Source of the DNA: CAINVV01 sp964528535
GTDB lineage: Bacteria; Bacteroidota; Bacteroidia; Bacteroidales; Prolixibacteraceae
DNA length: 64,000 nt
Assembly: GCA_964528535.1 (NCBI GenBank)
Contig: CAZGSQ010000003.1
Coordinates: forward strand, 19,830 to 83,829
Direction of reading: 5' to 3'
Shown: piece by piece, positions 15,581-24,066 of the stretch
Position numbering within the stretch: the first letter of the stretch is position 1
How the letters are laid out: each line of letters begins with the position of its first letter
Translations under genes and position numbers: made by a program
The notes under the pieces: generated by a model
Databases searched by the model: none
What the model was told of the DNA's origin: nothing
What the model saw: only the letters and a program-made list of their open reading frames with translations

Positions 15581-16411
15581 ATGAAGCACTTGTTAAAGAA
15601 GTCCTGTCTGCTACTTGCCATCGCAGCCATCTCATCCTGCTCTTTGTCCCAAAACAGACCGGTACCCGAAGGCCCCATGGTACTGATTAAAACCAAATAT
15701 GGCGACATGAAAGTGGTTCTTTACAATGAAACGCCACTGCACCGCGATAACTTCATGAAGCTCACCAAAGAGGGCATCTTTGACAGTCTGATTTTTCACC
15801 GCGTGATCAAGGGATTTATGGTCCAGGGTGGTGATCCACAGTCTAAAAGAGCCACCAAAGACCAGCTGCTCGGAGACGGAGATTTGAATTACACAGTTCC
15901 TGCAGAGATCGTTACCGGAATAATCCACAAGAAGGGGGTGATTGCTGCAGCTAGAAATGGAGATGAAGAAAATCCCCAAAGACGTTCTTCTGCGACCCAA
16001 TTTTACCTGGCTCAGGGGAAAGTTTACAAACTCGACGACCTTCCGGCTCTCGAACAAAACTTGAACAGCAGGGCAGCGGAAACTCTTTTTCTGAAGATGA
16101 AAGCTGAGAAAATAGACACCTTGATGCTGTTTCAGATGGCCAGAAACCAGGAGGGATACGACAAGCTTCTTGCAAAGCTAAAGCAAAAAGCCACTCATTA
16201 CTACGACATCAATCCGCTAAAACTGACGAAACAACAGATTGAAACTTATACGACCCTGGGTGGCATACCCCATCTGGATGGTGCCTACACTGTTTTTGGT
16301 GAAGTTCTGGATGGGCTTGCAGTAATTGATTCCATTGCTGCCCAACCAACTGGCGCCAACAACCGCCCTCTGGAAAATATCAGGATGAAAATTGAGGTGA
16401 TCAGGGAGTAA
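15581..16411 (+). CDS. Cyclophilin-type peptidyl-prolyl isomerase lipoprotein
   Basis: A 276-residue lipoprotein; the start at 15581 gives a lipoprotein signal peptide ending in the lipobox AISSC. The mature part is a cyclophilin fold: GDMKVVLYNETPLHRDNF, then FHRVIKGFMVQGGDP with the catalytic-region Arg, and GAYTVFGEVLDGLAVID at the C-terminal end. Between FYLAQGKVY and LGGIPHLDGAY is an insert of about 80 mostly helical residues that ordinary cyclophilins lack. It would act on proteins in the periplasm. The gene's last 11 bp overlap the end of aroA on the opposite strand. Confidence 0.9.
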   Translation: MKHLLKKSCLLLAIAAISSCSLSQNRPVPEGPMVLIKTKYGDMKVVLYNETPLHRDNFMKLTKEGIFDSLIFHRVIKGFMVQGGDPQSKRATKDQLLGDGDLNYTVPAEIVTGIIHKKGVIAAARNGDEENPQRRSSATQFYLAQGKVYKLDDLPALEQNLNSRAAETLFLKMKAEKIDTLMLFQMARNQEGYDKLLAKLKQKATHYYDINPLKLTKQQIETYTTLGGIPHLDGAYTVFGEVLDGLAVIDSIAAQPTGANNRPLENIRMKIEVIRE

Positions 16412-17645
16412 TGGTTTCCACATTGAATCCAACCTTTTGAAGATCCTCATAAAAGGAGGGATACGATTTGGTTATGACCATGGCATCTTCAATGCAGATG
16501 GAATCACCGCAAAAGGCAACCGAGGCAAAGGCCATGGCCATCCGGTGGTCGTGGTAGGTTGCGATGGTGGGATCTTTTTGAACCATTGTCTCAGTGAGCT
16601 TGCCGTCCCATGCCAATTCTCCATCTGCAGGCTCCGTGAGGAGGACACCCAATTTGGAACACTCCTTCATTAAGGCAGCTATCCGGTCGGTCTCTTTGAT
16701 TTTCAGGGTCTTCAAACCCGTAAAATGAAAGGGCAACTGCTTCCCAATGGCCAATACAACGAAAGTTTGGGCCACATCGGGATTTTCCATGAAACTCAAA
16801 TTGAGTTTTTTGATACCCGGCTCTTTGACTTTGGTAAGTCTTACGGAATCAACATCCTGCCGTGATTTTATTCCAAAATATTTTTCAAACCAGGATGCCA
16901 GAATGGAATCTCCCTGAAGACTGTTCAATGACAATCCTTTCAAATGCAGATCACAATGGTCGGATAATGCTGCCATGGCATACCAATAGGAAGCACCCGA
17001 CCAGTCGGCCTCAACAGAATAGGAGACCGGTTTGTAATTCTGTGCTTCTACCCGAATTTCATTACCATCCCACCGGTATTTGATGCCGAATTTTTTCATC
17101 AATTGCAGGGTCATTTCGATGTAGGACCGAGAGGTAACCTGGTTTTTCAATCTGAGGGTCAAACCTCCCCGGACTGTGGGTGCAATCATCAGCAAGGCAG
17201 AAATATACTGGCTGCTGATACTCCCGTCCAATTCAATGACACCCCCTTTGAGCGCTGTTCCTGTGATTTTTAAAGGTGGAAAACCTTCGTTTCCGGTATA
17301 TTCTATTTGAGCACCCAATTGGCGCAAGGCATCTACCAATATGGAGATGGGTCGTTGCTGCATTCTTTCGGAGCCAGTAAGAACCCATTCTCCCACTATC
17401 TTGGAAAGATAGGCTGTCAGGAAGCGCATGGCCGTACCCGCGTGGCCAATGTCAAAGCGGTTGGAATTGGATTGCAGCACCCGGTTCATCACCACAGAGT
17501 CGTCGCAATCGGACAGGTTCTTAACAGGAAGGTCAGAATAGCTCAATGCATTAATAATCAGCACCCTGTTGCTAATGCTCTTGGAAGAAGGAAGTATAAT
17601 TTCTCCAGTTAGCGTAGAATCTGGCTTGGTAAGAAGGATTTTCAT
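16401..17645 (-). CDS. aroA: 3-phosphoshikimate 1-carboxyvinyltransferase (EPSP synthase)
   Basis: A 414-residue enzyme joining shikimate-3-phosphate and phosphoenolpyruvate in aromatic amino acid synthesis. The N-terminal substrate loop LPSSKSISNRVLI (about 19-31), GHAGTAMRFL (68-77), and the C-terminal block KIKETDRIAAL and YHDHRMAMA are all present. The active-site loop GTAMR has the Ala seen in many bacterial enzymes. It follows aroB after 4 bp, so the two shikimate genes are co-transcribed. It converges on the cyclophilin gene with an 11-bp overlap. Confidence 0.95.
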   Translation of the reverse strand: MKILLTKPDSTLTGEIILPSSKSISNRVLIINALSYSDLPVKNLSDCDDSVVMNRVLQSNSNRFDIGHAGTAMRFLTAYLSKIVGEWVLTGSERMQQRPISILVDALRQLGAQIEYTGNEGFPPLKITGTALKGGVIELDGSISSQYISALLMIAPTVRGGLTLRLKNQVTSRSYIEMTLQLMKKFGIKYRWDGNEIRVEAQNYKPVSYSVEADWSGASYWYAMAALSDHCDLHLKGLSLNSLQGDSILASWFEKYFGIKSRQDVDSVRLTKVKEPGIKKLNLSFMENPDVAQTFVVLAIGKQLPFHFTGLKTLKIKETDRIAALMKECSKLGVLLTEPADGELAWDGKLTETMVQKDPTIATYHDHRMAMAFASVAFCGDSICIEDAMVITKSYPSFYEDLQKVGFNVETITP

Positions 17646-17649
17646 GGGC

Positions 17650-18714
17650 TTAGGCTTTGTTCAACGCTACAAAATAGTCCAATGCCTCAAAGATCTGCTC
17701 TTTGCTGCAATTCTGGTTGATCTCTACCTTGCCCACCGAAGGAATCAAGGTAAAATTGATTCTTTTGCCTTCATTTTTCTTGTCGTGACCCATCCATTCA
17801 TACAGTGCATCGAAATCACTGCGAGAAATGTCGAATCCTCCATATACCGTCAGAAGCCACTGTGAAAAATCGTGAAGAATCTCCCCGGGGAAACCGCAGA
17901 TCTTATGGGAAAGGTAAAGTTCTGCCAACATCCCAAAAGCAATGGCATGACCATGCAACAAAGGCTTCGAACGACTGAACGAATAGCTTTCAAATGCATG
18001 ACCCACTGTGTGGCCAAAATTCAGGGCCTTTCGAATATTTTTCTCGTTGGGATCCTTCTCTACAAAATATTCCTTGATGGCTACCGAATGGGCAATCATC
18101 TCCTGCAGGAGGGAATAGTCAGGGCTTTCCAGATCAAATTGCCGCAACTCATTCAGGTGATCCTCCGAATGAATCAATCCATGCTTGATCATCTCTGCAT
18201 AGCCTGAGATAAAATTATGGTGGTCGATGGTAACCAGAAACCGGGTATCTATGATGACCTGGATCGGCTGATTGATTACGCCAATTTCGTTTTTTAGTCC
18301 GTTGAAATTAAACCCTGTTTTGCCCCCAACGGAAGCATCCACCTGTGCCAGCAGCGTTGTTGGTAGGTTGATAAATTCCAAACCGCGTTTGAAGGTTGAA
18401 GCGGCAAAGCTACCGAGGTCTGTCACCATTCCCCCACCAAGGTTAACGACGAGTGATTTTCTGTCGGCTCCGTTTTGACTCAGAAAATACCAGATCTTCT
18501 CCACCGATGACAATGATTTGTTCTCTTCTCCAAACGGAATAACGATCCTTTTAAATTTTTCAATTCCGGGGACATCACTCAAAAGCGGCAAACAATAACG
18601 TTCGCTGTGATGATCCATGACCAGAAAGCGCTTGTCATCCGGGAAAGAAGCCATGGTGGAACAAAGTATCTTTTCGAGCTGTTCGGTTACCACGACGGAA
18701 TTAGATTGAGCCAT
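17650..18714 (-). CDS. aroB: 3-dehydroquinate synthase
   Basis: A 354-residue NAD-dependent synthase of the shikimate pathway. The glycine-rich NAD segment GGGMVTDLGSFAASTFKRG (about 100-118), LPTTLLAQVDASVGGKTG and the metal ligands in HGLIHS, NFGHTVGHAFE and HGHAIAFGM are visible. The ATG at 18714 was chosen over an in-frame upstream start because homologous sequence begins there and the extra 55 residues look non-coding. It is followed by aroA after 4 bp and lies 55 bp downstream of the MFS gene. Confidence 0.95.
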   Translation of the reverse strand: MAQSNSVVVTEQLEKILCSTMASFPDDKRFLVMDHHSERYCLPLLSDVPGIEKFKRIVIPFGEENKSLSSVEKIWYFLSQNGADRKSLVVNLGGGMVTDLGSFAASTFKRGLEFINLPTTLLAQVDASVGGKTGFNFNGLKNEIGVINQPIQVIIDTRFLVTIDHHNFISGYAEMIKHGLIHSEDHLNELRQFDLESPDYSLLQEMIAHSVAIKEYFVEKDPNEKNIRKALNFGHTVGHAFESYSFSRSKPLLHGHAIAFGMLAELYLSHKICGFPGEILHDFSQWLLTVYGGFDISRSDFDALYEWMGHDKKNEGKRINFTLIPSVGKVEINQNCSKEQIFEALDYFVALNKA

Positions 18715-18769
18715 ATTGGAGGGATCTTCGGTTCTTTGGATGCAAAGGTATAAGAAATTTATTTCCGCG

Positions 18770-19957
18770 CTAACTCTGCAATGCCTTGACCCTGGAGACC
18801 AAAAGTGTAATGCCCAGGCCAAAGAAACCGATGACGGCAAAGGAATAGCGTAAACCTGCGGCTTGCGAGATGTAGCCAATCAAAGGCGGACCCATCAGAA
18901 AGCCAAGAAAACTAACACTCGAAACCGTGGCAAGGGCTATCCCGGTAGGAATTTTTGAGTGTCTCCCAGCAGCACTGTACACTGCCGGCACCATGCTCGA
19001 GACCCCCAATCCTACCATCATAAAAGCAAGTGTACATGAAATCAGGTAAGGGAACAAGACAGCCGTAAACAATCCGGTAGAGATCATGACTCCACTTATT
19101 TGCATCAGCCTTTTCCGACCTATTTTGGAAACGAAATAATCGGCCACAAAGCGACCGGAAGCCATCATTACCATGAAGGAGGTATAACCCAACACCACCA
19201 GGGATGCCGGTGCCTCAACTACATCCTTGAAATAGATGCCACTCCAGTCGAACATGGCTCCTTCACTGGCCATGCTGCAAAATCCAATGATTCCCAACTG
19301 AACCAAGGCGCCGTCAGGCTTGTTGAAAAGCTTCCGCCTGGGTTCATCCGGGTTCGCTTTGTGTTTGCTGCGAACCAGAAAGGGATAATTGATCCAGACG
19401 ATGGTCCAGACGACGAGAACGACGGTGGCAAAATGCCGGAAAGGTGATACATGAAAGTTGATCATGACGATACCCGCAAGGGCACCTGTAAATCCGGCGA
19501 GGCTCCAGCCACCGTGAAAGGAGGACATGATGGAGCGACGGTAGATTTTTTCTGCCGCTACACCCTGGGTGTTGATGGAGATGTTGCAGGCATTTCCGCA
19601 TATCCCAAAGGCAAATAAAACCATTGCCAACTGCCAGCCCGACTGAACCAAACCGAGGGAGATCAGGCAAATTGTGTAGGCCGGAAGGGCGAATGGGATC
19701 ACCCGGTAGCTTCCAAACCTGGTCACCAGTTTGCCTGAGAAGGGCATCATCAGGAATTGCCCCACCGGCAAGGCAAACAGGATGGTCCCAAACATCGCAT
19801 CGTTCAATTGGAGTGCAGTTTTGATGTCTGGTATCCGGCTGGCCCACGACGAAAAGCAGAGACCCATGCTGAAATAGACCAGCGCAACCGCAATGCGGAT
19901 GCGTTTTTTATCTGTGATGAGTTCTTTGGGCTCTTTTAGTCGTAATGAAATCTGCAT
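18770..19957 (-). CDS. MFS transporter (YbjJ/FucP-like group)
   Basis: A 395-residue membrane protein with about 12 hydrophobic segments. After a short cytosolic start the first helix VALVYFSMGLCFSSWASRIPDIK and the loop GKLVTRFGSYRVIP (the MFS loop 2-3 motif GxxxDRxGxRR in relaxed form) are clear. SSFHGGWSLAGFTGALAG in helix 5 is typical of the YbjJ-like subgroup. Its start overlaps the end of the upstream yoeB-type toxin gene by 22 bp, which is odd because the two are functionally unrelated. Substrate unknown. Confidence 0.85.
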   Translation of the reverse strand: MQISLRLKEPKELITDKKRIRIAVALVYFSMGLCFSSWASRIPDIKTALQLNDAMFGTILFALPVGQFLMMPFSGKLVTRFGSYRVIPFALPAYTICLISLGLVQSGWQLAMVLFAFGICGNACNISINTQGVAAEKIYRRSIMSSFHGGWSLAGFTGALAGIVMINFHVSPFRHFATVVLVVWTIVWINYPFLVRSKHKANPDEPRRKLFNKPDGALVQLGIIGFCSMASEGAMFDWSGIYFKDVVEAPASLVVLGYTSFMVMMASGRFVADYFVSKIGRKRLMQISGVMISTGLFTAVLFPYLISCTLAFMMVGLGVSSMVPAVYSAAGRHSKIPTGIALATVSSVSFLGFLMGPPLIGYISQAAGLRYSFAVIGFFGLGITLLVSRVKALQS

Positions 19958-20193
19958 TTTGCAATCAATATTTCGCCTTCTTTTACCTGATAAATTAATC
20001 GGTGTTCGCCATCAATCCTTCGCGAACAAAATCCTTTGTATTTATGCTTCAGTGGTTCCGGCTTTCCAATGCCTGAAAATGGTTCGCGGGAAATCTCTTT
20101 TAGCAAATCATTTATTTTGGACAACATCTTTTTCTCAGTCTTTTTCCAAAATAGATAATCTTCCCAGGATTCATCAACAAATATAAATTTCAT
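19936..20193 (-). CDS. yoeB: YoeB-type mRNA interferase toxin
   Basis: An 85-residue RelE-superfamily toxin that cleaves mRNA in the ribosomal A site. Residues align position by position with the E. coli protein: E46 in GKPEPLK, R65 in GEHRLIY, and H83-Y84 near the end, all catalytic in the family. The SRRI motif is present, but a Cys replaces the usual Trp before it (GFCSRRI). The ATG at 20193 was chosen because an upstream in-frame start adds 14 non-homologous residues. The antitoxin gene lies 90 bp upstream rather than adjacent, and the gap holds a perfect palindrome. The 3' end overlaps the MFS gene. Confidence 0.92.
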   Translation of the reverse strand: MKFIFVDESWEDYLFWKKTEKKMLSKINDLLKEISREPFSGIGKPEPLKHKYKGFCSRRIDGEHRLIYQVKEGEILIAKCRFHYD

Positions 20194-20233
20194 CTCTTTA
20201 CAATTTGTTTTTTTAATGCCTGTTGGAATACCC

Positions 20234-20251
20234 ATCCGCCAGTTGGCGGAT
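20234..20251. repeat. Perfect 8-2-8 palindrome between antitoxin and toxin genes
   Basis: ATCCGCCA-GT-TGGCGGAT forms a tight GC-rich hairpin in the 90-bp space between the YefM-like and YoeB genes. In most yefM-yoeB operons the two genes touch or overlap. The element could be a small inserted repeat or a regulator of toxin translation. Confidence 0.6.
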
Positions 20252-20283
20252 TCGGAATGTGTGAATAATTCTTCATCGATTTT

Positions 20284-20538
20284 TTATTCTTCAGCTATAT
20301 TTTTCTGAAATGACGAGCCGGATCCTAACTTTTCAATGGCAGAATCCAATCTTTTTTCATTTGCCCTTGATGACAATTCATGATAGGTTGCATTGAGTGA
20401 ATTGTACTCATCCAAAGACATGATCACTACTCCGCTATCTTTACCTCTGTTAATAATCAATGTTTCAAAGTTTTCCGTTACACGGTCAAGGTACTGCTTG
20501 ATATCTTTACGAAAATCGGAAATCGTGGTAGTTAACAT
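20284..20538 (-). CDS. yefM: YefM/Phd-type antitoxin
   Basis: An 84-residue antitoxin. The N-terminal half (TTTISDFRKDIKQYLDRV, then LIINRGKDSGVVIMSLDEYNSL) is the YefM fold that dimerises and binds DNA; the C-terminal half is charged and would wrap the toxin. The ATG at 20538 was preferred because the longer frame begins inside the operator. Two TGTACA palindromes lie just upstream (20553-20570). It pairs with the toxin at 19936-20193, and a second, decayed pair of the same class is at 15150-15564. Confidence 0.88.
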   Translation of the reverse strand: MLTTTISDFRKDIKQYLDRVTENFETLIINRGKDSGVVIMSLDEYNSLNATYHELSSRANEKRLDSAIEKLGSGSSFQKNIAEE

Positions 20539-20552
20539 GACAGATAAATTTA

Positions 20553-20570
20553 TGTACAAAATTATGTACA
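20553..20570. promoter_or_regulatory. Twin TGTACA operator of the yefM-yoeB operon
   Basis: TGTACA occurs at 20553-20558 and again at 20565-20570, 12 bp apart centre to centre, inside an 11-bp direct repeat. The minus-strand -7 box TAATTTTG (20557-20564) lies between them. E. coli YefM is known to bind palindromes with a TGTACA core in its promoter, so the site fits autorepression closely. Confidence 0.7.
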
Positions 20571-20673
20571 AATCTTTTATGCTATCTCTTGTTTTCCATT
20601 TTCTTGCAATAAAAATTCTAAGGTCTCAGTTTTATATTTCTTTAACGACCCATTTCATTTGATAGTTTATAGA

Positions 20674-20745
20674 TTTTTAGCTACCAAATGGAATTCGCAA
20701 AGATTATAATCATCTCTGTTGGTGATTTTCAAAGCTGTTCATTTC
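20674..20745. repeat. Copy B of a diverged ~72-bp dispersed repeat
   Basis: It aligns with 4860-4932 in the same orientation at roughly 70% identity by eye, including GTTGGTGATTT and TCGCAA. It overlaps the last codons of the dioxygenase-like gene ending at 20710, so that protein's C-terminal tail may derive from the repeat. Confidence 0.45.
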
Positions 20746-21624
20746 TATTTTTACCGAGGTCATGGTCAACGAACCGGCAACGGCCTTGTCGTTGAAAATG
20801 GATACCTCCTCATGATCCTCCTTCAAAGCCAGGATGTAAAGTAACGGCAAAAAATGCTCCGGAGTTGGAATAGCCAGATCGAAGGCCCTGCCTTGCGTTT
20901 TATAATTGATGAGTTGCTTGTGGTCGCCGTTCAGGATGTACTTCTTCATGGTTTCGTTGGCCTCGGTGGCCCAGTCGAAGGCAAAACCGACTTCGTTCAG
21001 TTTTTCCCAGGCAACCCGACCAAGGTTGTGGACCAGGTTTCCGCTACCGATTACCAGGATTCCCTTTTTTCGCAGGGATGCCAACTCTTTGGCCAACTCG
21101 TAATGTGCTTGTGGCGTCAGGTAATAATCGAGGCTCATCTGGATAACCGGAACATTTGCATCAGGATAAAGATGTTTCACCACACTCCAGCAACCATGGT
21201 CGAGTCCCCATTTTTGGTCGAGCCCTACCTCTGTTTTGGTTAGCAAACTCTTGGTTTCTGCGGCCAGTTCCGGACTGCCGGGCGCAGGATATTCCACTTC
21301 ATACAATTTCTGCGGAAATCCGCCAAAATCATGAATGGTGGGCGGATGTGCCATCGCTGTAACAAGCGTTCCACGGGTTTCCCAATGTGCGGAGAGGCAC
21401 AAGATGGCTTTTGGCCTGGGCAGGTTCTTCCCGACTTCTCTGAATCCCGCAACAAATTCATTCTCTTCGATGGCATTCATTGGCGAGCCGTGACCCAGGA
21501 ACAACGCAGGCATTTTTACAGTATTGTCAGTCGATCCGGCGAATTTATTGAGTGCGTCGAGTTTCATATTGGCTCCTATTAAAGGGGTGATTGCAATAGA
21601 TTTTAAAAAATTCTTTCTGTCCAT
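20710..21624 (-). CDS. LigB/YgiD-type extradiol dioxygenase family protein
   Basis: A 304-residue member of the class III extradiol ring-cleavage dioxygenase superfamily, closest to the DODA/YgiD type (4,5-DOPA extradiol dioxygenase). Conserved histidine blocks include LFLGHGSPMNAI (about 42-53), LCLSAHWETRG, HPPTIHDFGGFP and GSGNLVHNLG. An N-terminal DRKNFLKS plus hydrophobic stretch resembles a weak twin-arginine or Sec signal, which is common in Bacteroidota versions. The final residues overlap repeat copy B. Natural substrate is unknown. Confidence 0.85.
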   Translation of the reverse strand: MDRKNFLKSIAITPLIGANMKLDALNKFAGSTDNTVKMPALFLGHGSPMNAIEENEFVAGFREVGKNLPRPKAILCLSAHWETRGTLVTAMAHPPTIHDFGGFPQKLYEVEYPAPGSPELAAETKSLLTKTEVGLDQKWGLDHGCWSVVKHLYPDANVPVIQMSLDYYLTPQAHYELAKELASLRKKGILVIGSGNLVHNLGRVAWEKLNEVGFAFDWATEANETMKKYILNGDHKQLINYKTQGRAFDLAIPTPEHFLPLLYILALKEDHEEVSIFNDKAVAGSLTMTSVKIEMNSFENHQQR

Positions 21625-21809
21625 TCAGTTGGTGCGAATTATCCTCAGGATTGTTTTACCTTGAAAGCTATTTCACTGTGTAAGGTATCTGTCACCCATT
21701 TTGTCTTTGACGTTTCCATAATTACTGTTTTTTATGAATTATTTATGTGACAAAGATGGTGCAACCGATCAGAATGTTGGTAACACTATTCGGAAGATGC
21801 GTTGCAAAT

Positions 21810-22637
21810 TCAGGAAATTAGCGAGCGCATCTCCTCTCTGAATTCGGTCGGCGTCTGACCAGATTTTCGTTTAAATACGGTTGTGAAATAGGCTTTCTCA
21901 TTGTAGCCCAGTTCATAGCCAATTTCCGAAATGGATTTGTCGGTCGAAATCAACAGATTTTTTGCTTCAATAAGTTTTCTCGTTTCAACGATTTCTGAGA
22001 CACTCTGTTGCAAGATGTTCTGGCAAATCAGGTTTAGATTCCTGGAAGACATAAACAGTCTGTCTGCGTAAAAATCTACCCCTTCCGGACGGTGGTAATT
22101 CTCTTCCAGAATCTGAAGAAAGGTTTTGAAGGTGATATTTTGGGCTTTCTGACCAATGGGCTGCGGCTCTATCAATTTTCTTTGCGACTCGATCATCGTG
22201 AATAGGGCGCTCAACAGGTGTCTGATGACCGGATATTCGGGAGTAAGTTGTTGCATCTCGTCGTACATCATCCGGCACAGCTTGTCCATCCGACCAAAAC
22301 AGCTTCCCGCCGGTATCTCCAGGGTGGCATGATCATGGTAATAGGCATACAATTGAAAGGTCGTTTCAGGAATAAATTCACTCTTGAAGCGGATTAGCCA
22401 GATGTCGAGGAGCTCATCCTTCACGGTAGGTCTGGCCCTGTGCATCTTGCCCTTCGCAATGAAACTGATGTAAGGTGCAGCGAATTCAGAGGATTTGAAA
22501 TCGATAAAATGGTCGAGGGCACCCGAAATACCCACCAGCAACTCTTCGTGTTCGTGCACATGGGGGTCGTTTGGAGTGGCTGCCAATTTGACGGCATCTG
22601 CCTGGTTAAATTTCTGAATATCGAATAATAGTTCCAT
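21810..22637 (-). CDS. AraC family transcriptional regulator with cupin sensor
   Basis: A 275-residue regulator. Residues 1-150 contain a cupin-like sensor part (DPHVHEHEELLVGISG, FIAKGKMHRARP), and residues about 175-270 are the two-helix-turn-helix AraC domain (ISEIGYELGYNEKAYFTTVFKRKSGQTPTEFRE at the end). The ATG at 22637 was chosen because the longer frame would run back into the upstream gene. It lies 31 bp after the URO-D-family gene and probably shares its transcript, so it may control that gene in response to a small ligand. Confidence 0.85.
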   Translation of the reverse strand: MELLFDIQKFNQADAVKLAATPNDPHVHEHEELLVGISGALDHFIDFKSSEFAAPYISFIAKGKMHRARPTVKDELLDIWLIRFKSEFIPETTFQLYAYYHDHATLEIPAGSCFGRMDKLCRMMYDEMQQLTPEYPVIRHLLSALFTMIESQRKLIEPQPIGQKAQNITFKTFLQILEENYHRPEGVDFYADRLFMSSRNLNLICQNILQQSVSEIVETRKLIEAKNLLISTDKSISEIGYELGYNEKAYFTTVFKRKSGQTPTEFREEMRSLIS

Positions 22638-22668
22638 CTTACTTACCAGGAAGTTGTTTGCATGTTTC

Positions 22669-23928
22669 TCAACCGTTAAATTCACGTATTGCTTCGAGCA
22701 TCGCCACCAGATTTTCGACTGGCACGTTGGCCTGGACGTTGTGAACAGTGGTAAAAACGAAGCCACCGTCTTTCGCGAAAATAGTACAATTTTCGAGCAC
22801 TTGCTTCTTAACTTCGCCAGGAGAGCCAAAGGAGAGCATCTTCTGGGTATCCACCCCGCCACCCCAAAACACAAGATCATTTCCGTATTCATTTTTCAAA
22901 TGTCCCGGATCCATTCCTTTGGCATTGATCTGAACGGGATTGATGATGTCGAATCCGGCTTCGATGAACAAGGGCATAAAAGTCTCGACGGCTCCGCAGG
23001 AGTGCTTGAAACTCTTCCACTCCGTATGTGCGTGCATCCAGTCGTTTATTTTCCGGTAATACGGCAAATAGAGCTCACTGAACTGATCGGGTGAACAGAA
23101 GGTGGAATCCTGGGTACCGAAATCGGTTCCGCAGATGAAGACAGCATCGATTTGATTTCCAATACGCTGGAATATTTTACCAAAATTGGCGATAGCGAGT
23201 TCCGTCTGTTTTTCAAAAATTGCATGGATGTAATCTGGACGGGCAAGGGTGCTCATGTACCATTCGGCGACATCGCGGATCCCTTTTGGCTTCCTGAGCT
23301 GCATGCCCGGTACAAGGGCAATGTCGCCCAGGGCTGTTCCGCCCAGACTGGCAATGACCCCTTTCCCTGTAGCTGCCTGACGGCTCACTGTTCGCTCCCA
23401 GTAATCCAGGGTACTTTCAGAAACAGGGGAAAACTCCTCGAGATTATCTTCCGGATTCAACTTCTCCTCCTCAATTGGTTCCTGCCGGATGATTGCGTCG
23501 AAGAAATAACCTGCCTGGGGCAGACGGGCATTCGGCGACAGCGAGGTATCGCCTGCCGGATAGATCAGGGTACTGCCATCTTCGGCCTGGGTGGTATTGA
23601 AATCTATCGGAACAAGTATCTTCTGACCCCAATTGGTGGTAAAAGGCTTCCATTCACACTCGTTGTTGGCGAAACCGAACATGTTGTCGGTGCCATAGGC
23701 GCCCACCACATCGATGCCCATCTTTTCGATGAGCTCCGCATCCACCTCTCCCAGCATCTGGTAGGGTTCGATCACTTTGACCGGTCGATCTGGCAGCCCA
23801 AACGAGGTACGCAGGTTTTTTACTGCCTGGCAGTGGATTCCGGTTACGGCCGTACCACCAAAATCGACCACCAGTCGGTCGGGCTGACGGTGGTTCAGTG
23901 CTTTTTGAAGATTTTCCCTGGAGTTCAT
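22669..23928 (-). CDS. URO-D/MtaA-family protein (putative methyltransferase-like)
   Basis: A 419-residue protein of the uroporphyrinogen decarboxylase/cobalamin methyltransferase superfamily. The N-terminus NLQKALNHRQPDRL, the block HSCGAVETFMPLFIEAGFD and PVQINAKGMDP near the C-terminus, and WGGGVDTQ are typical of the large Bacteroidota group encoded near sugar or methyl metabolism genes. It lacks the URO-D substrate arginine pattern, so heme synthesis is unlikely. It forms a two-gene unit with the AraC regulator downstream. The transferred group and substrate are unknown. Confidence 0.8.
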   Translation of the reverse strand: MNSRENLQKALNHRQPDRLVVDFGGTAVTGIHCQAVKNLRTSFGLPDRPVKVIEPYQMLGEVDAELIEKMGIDVVGAYGTDNMFGFANNECEWKPFTTNWGQKILVPIDFNTTQAEDGSTLIYPAGDTSLSPNARLPQAGYFFDAIIRQEPIEEEKLNPEDNLEEFSPVSESTLDYWERTVSRQAATGKGVIASLGGTALGDIALVPGMQLRKPKGIRDVAEWYMSTLARPDYIHAIFEKQTELAIANFGKIFQRIGNQIDAVFICGTDFGTQDSTFCSPDQFSELYLPYYRKINDWMHAHTEWKSFKHSCGAVETFMPLFIEAGFDIINPVQINAKGMDPGHLKNEYGNDLVFWGGGVDTQKMLSFGSPGEVKKQVLENCTIFAKDGGFVFTTVHNVQANVPVENLVAMLEAIREFNG

Positions 23929-24010
23929 GCTTTTTAAGAAAAATAGATATGAGTTTTATCGTTTAAATATAAACCAAAAAATGACAACAAAAATGATCAG
24001 CGTTGGGCAC

Positions 24011-24045
24011 ATAAAAAGGCCGCCTCAGTTAAACTGAAACGGCCT
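24011..24045 (-). terminator. Intrinsic terminator after the M56/TonB gene
   Basis: On the minus strand AGGCCG pairs with CGGCCT around a CAGTT/AACTG inner stem, followed by TTTTTAT. It lies 22 bp past the stop of the gene ending at 24067. Confidence 0.75.
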
Positions 24046-24066
24046 GTAACTGAACTATCCTGTTTG

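Noticed and set aside
22669..23928. Heme-pathway uroporphyrinogen decarboxylase
   Set aside because: Sequence belongs to the broader URO-D/MtaA group and lacks the heme-enzyme substrate pattern; no other heme genes are near.
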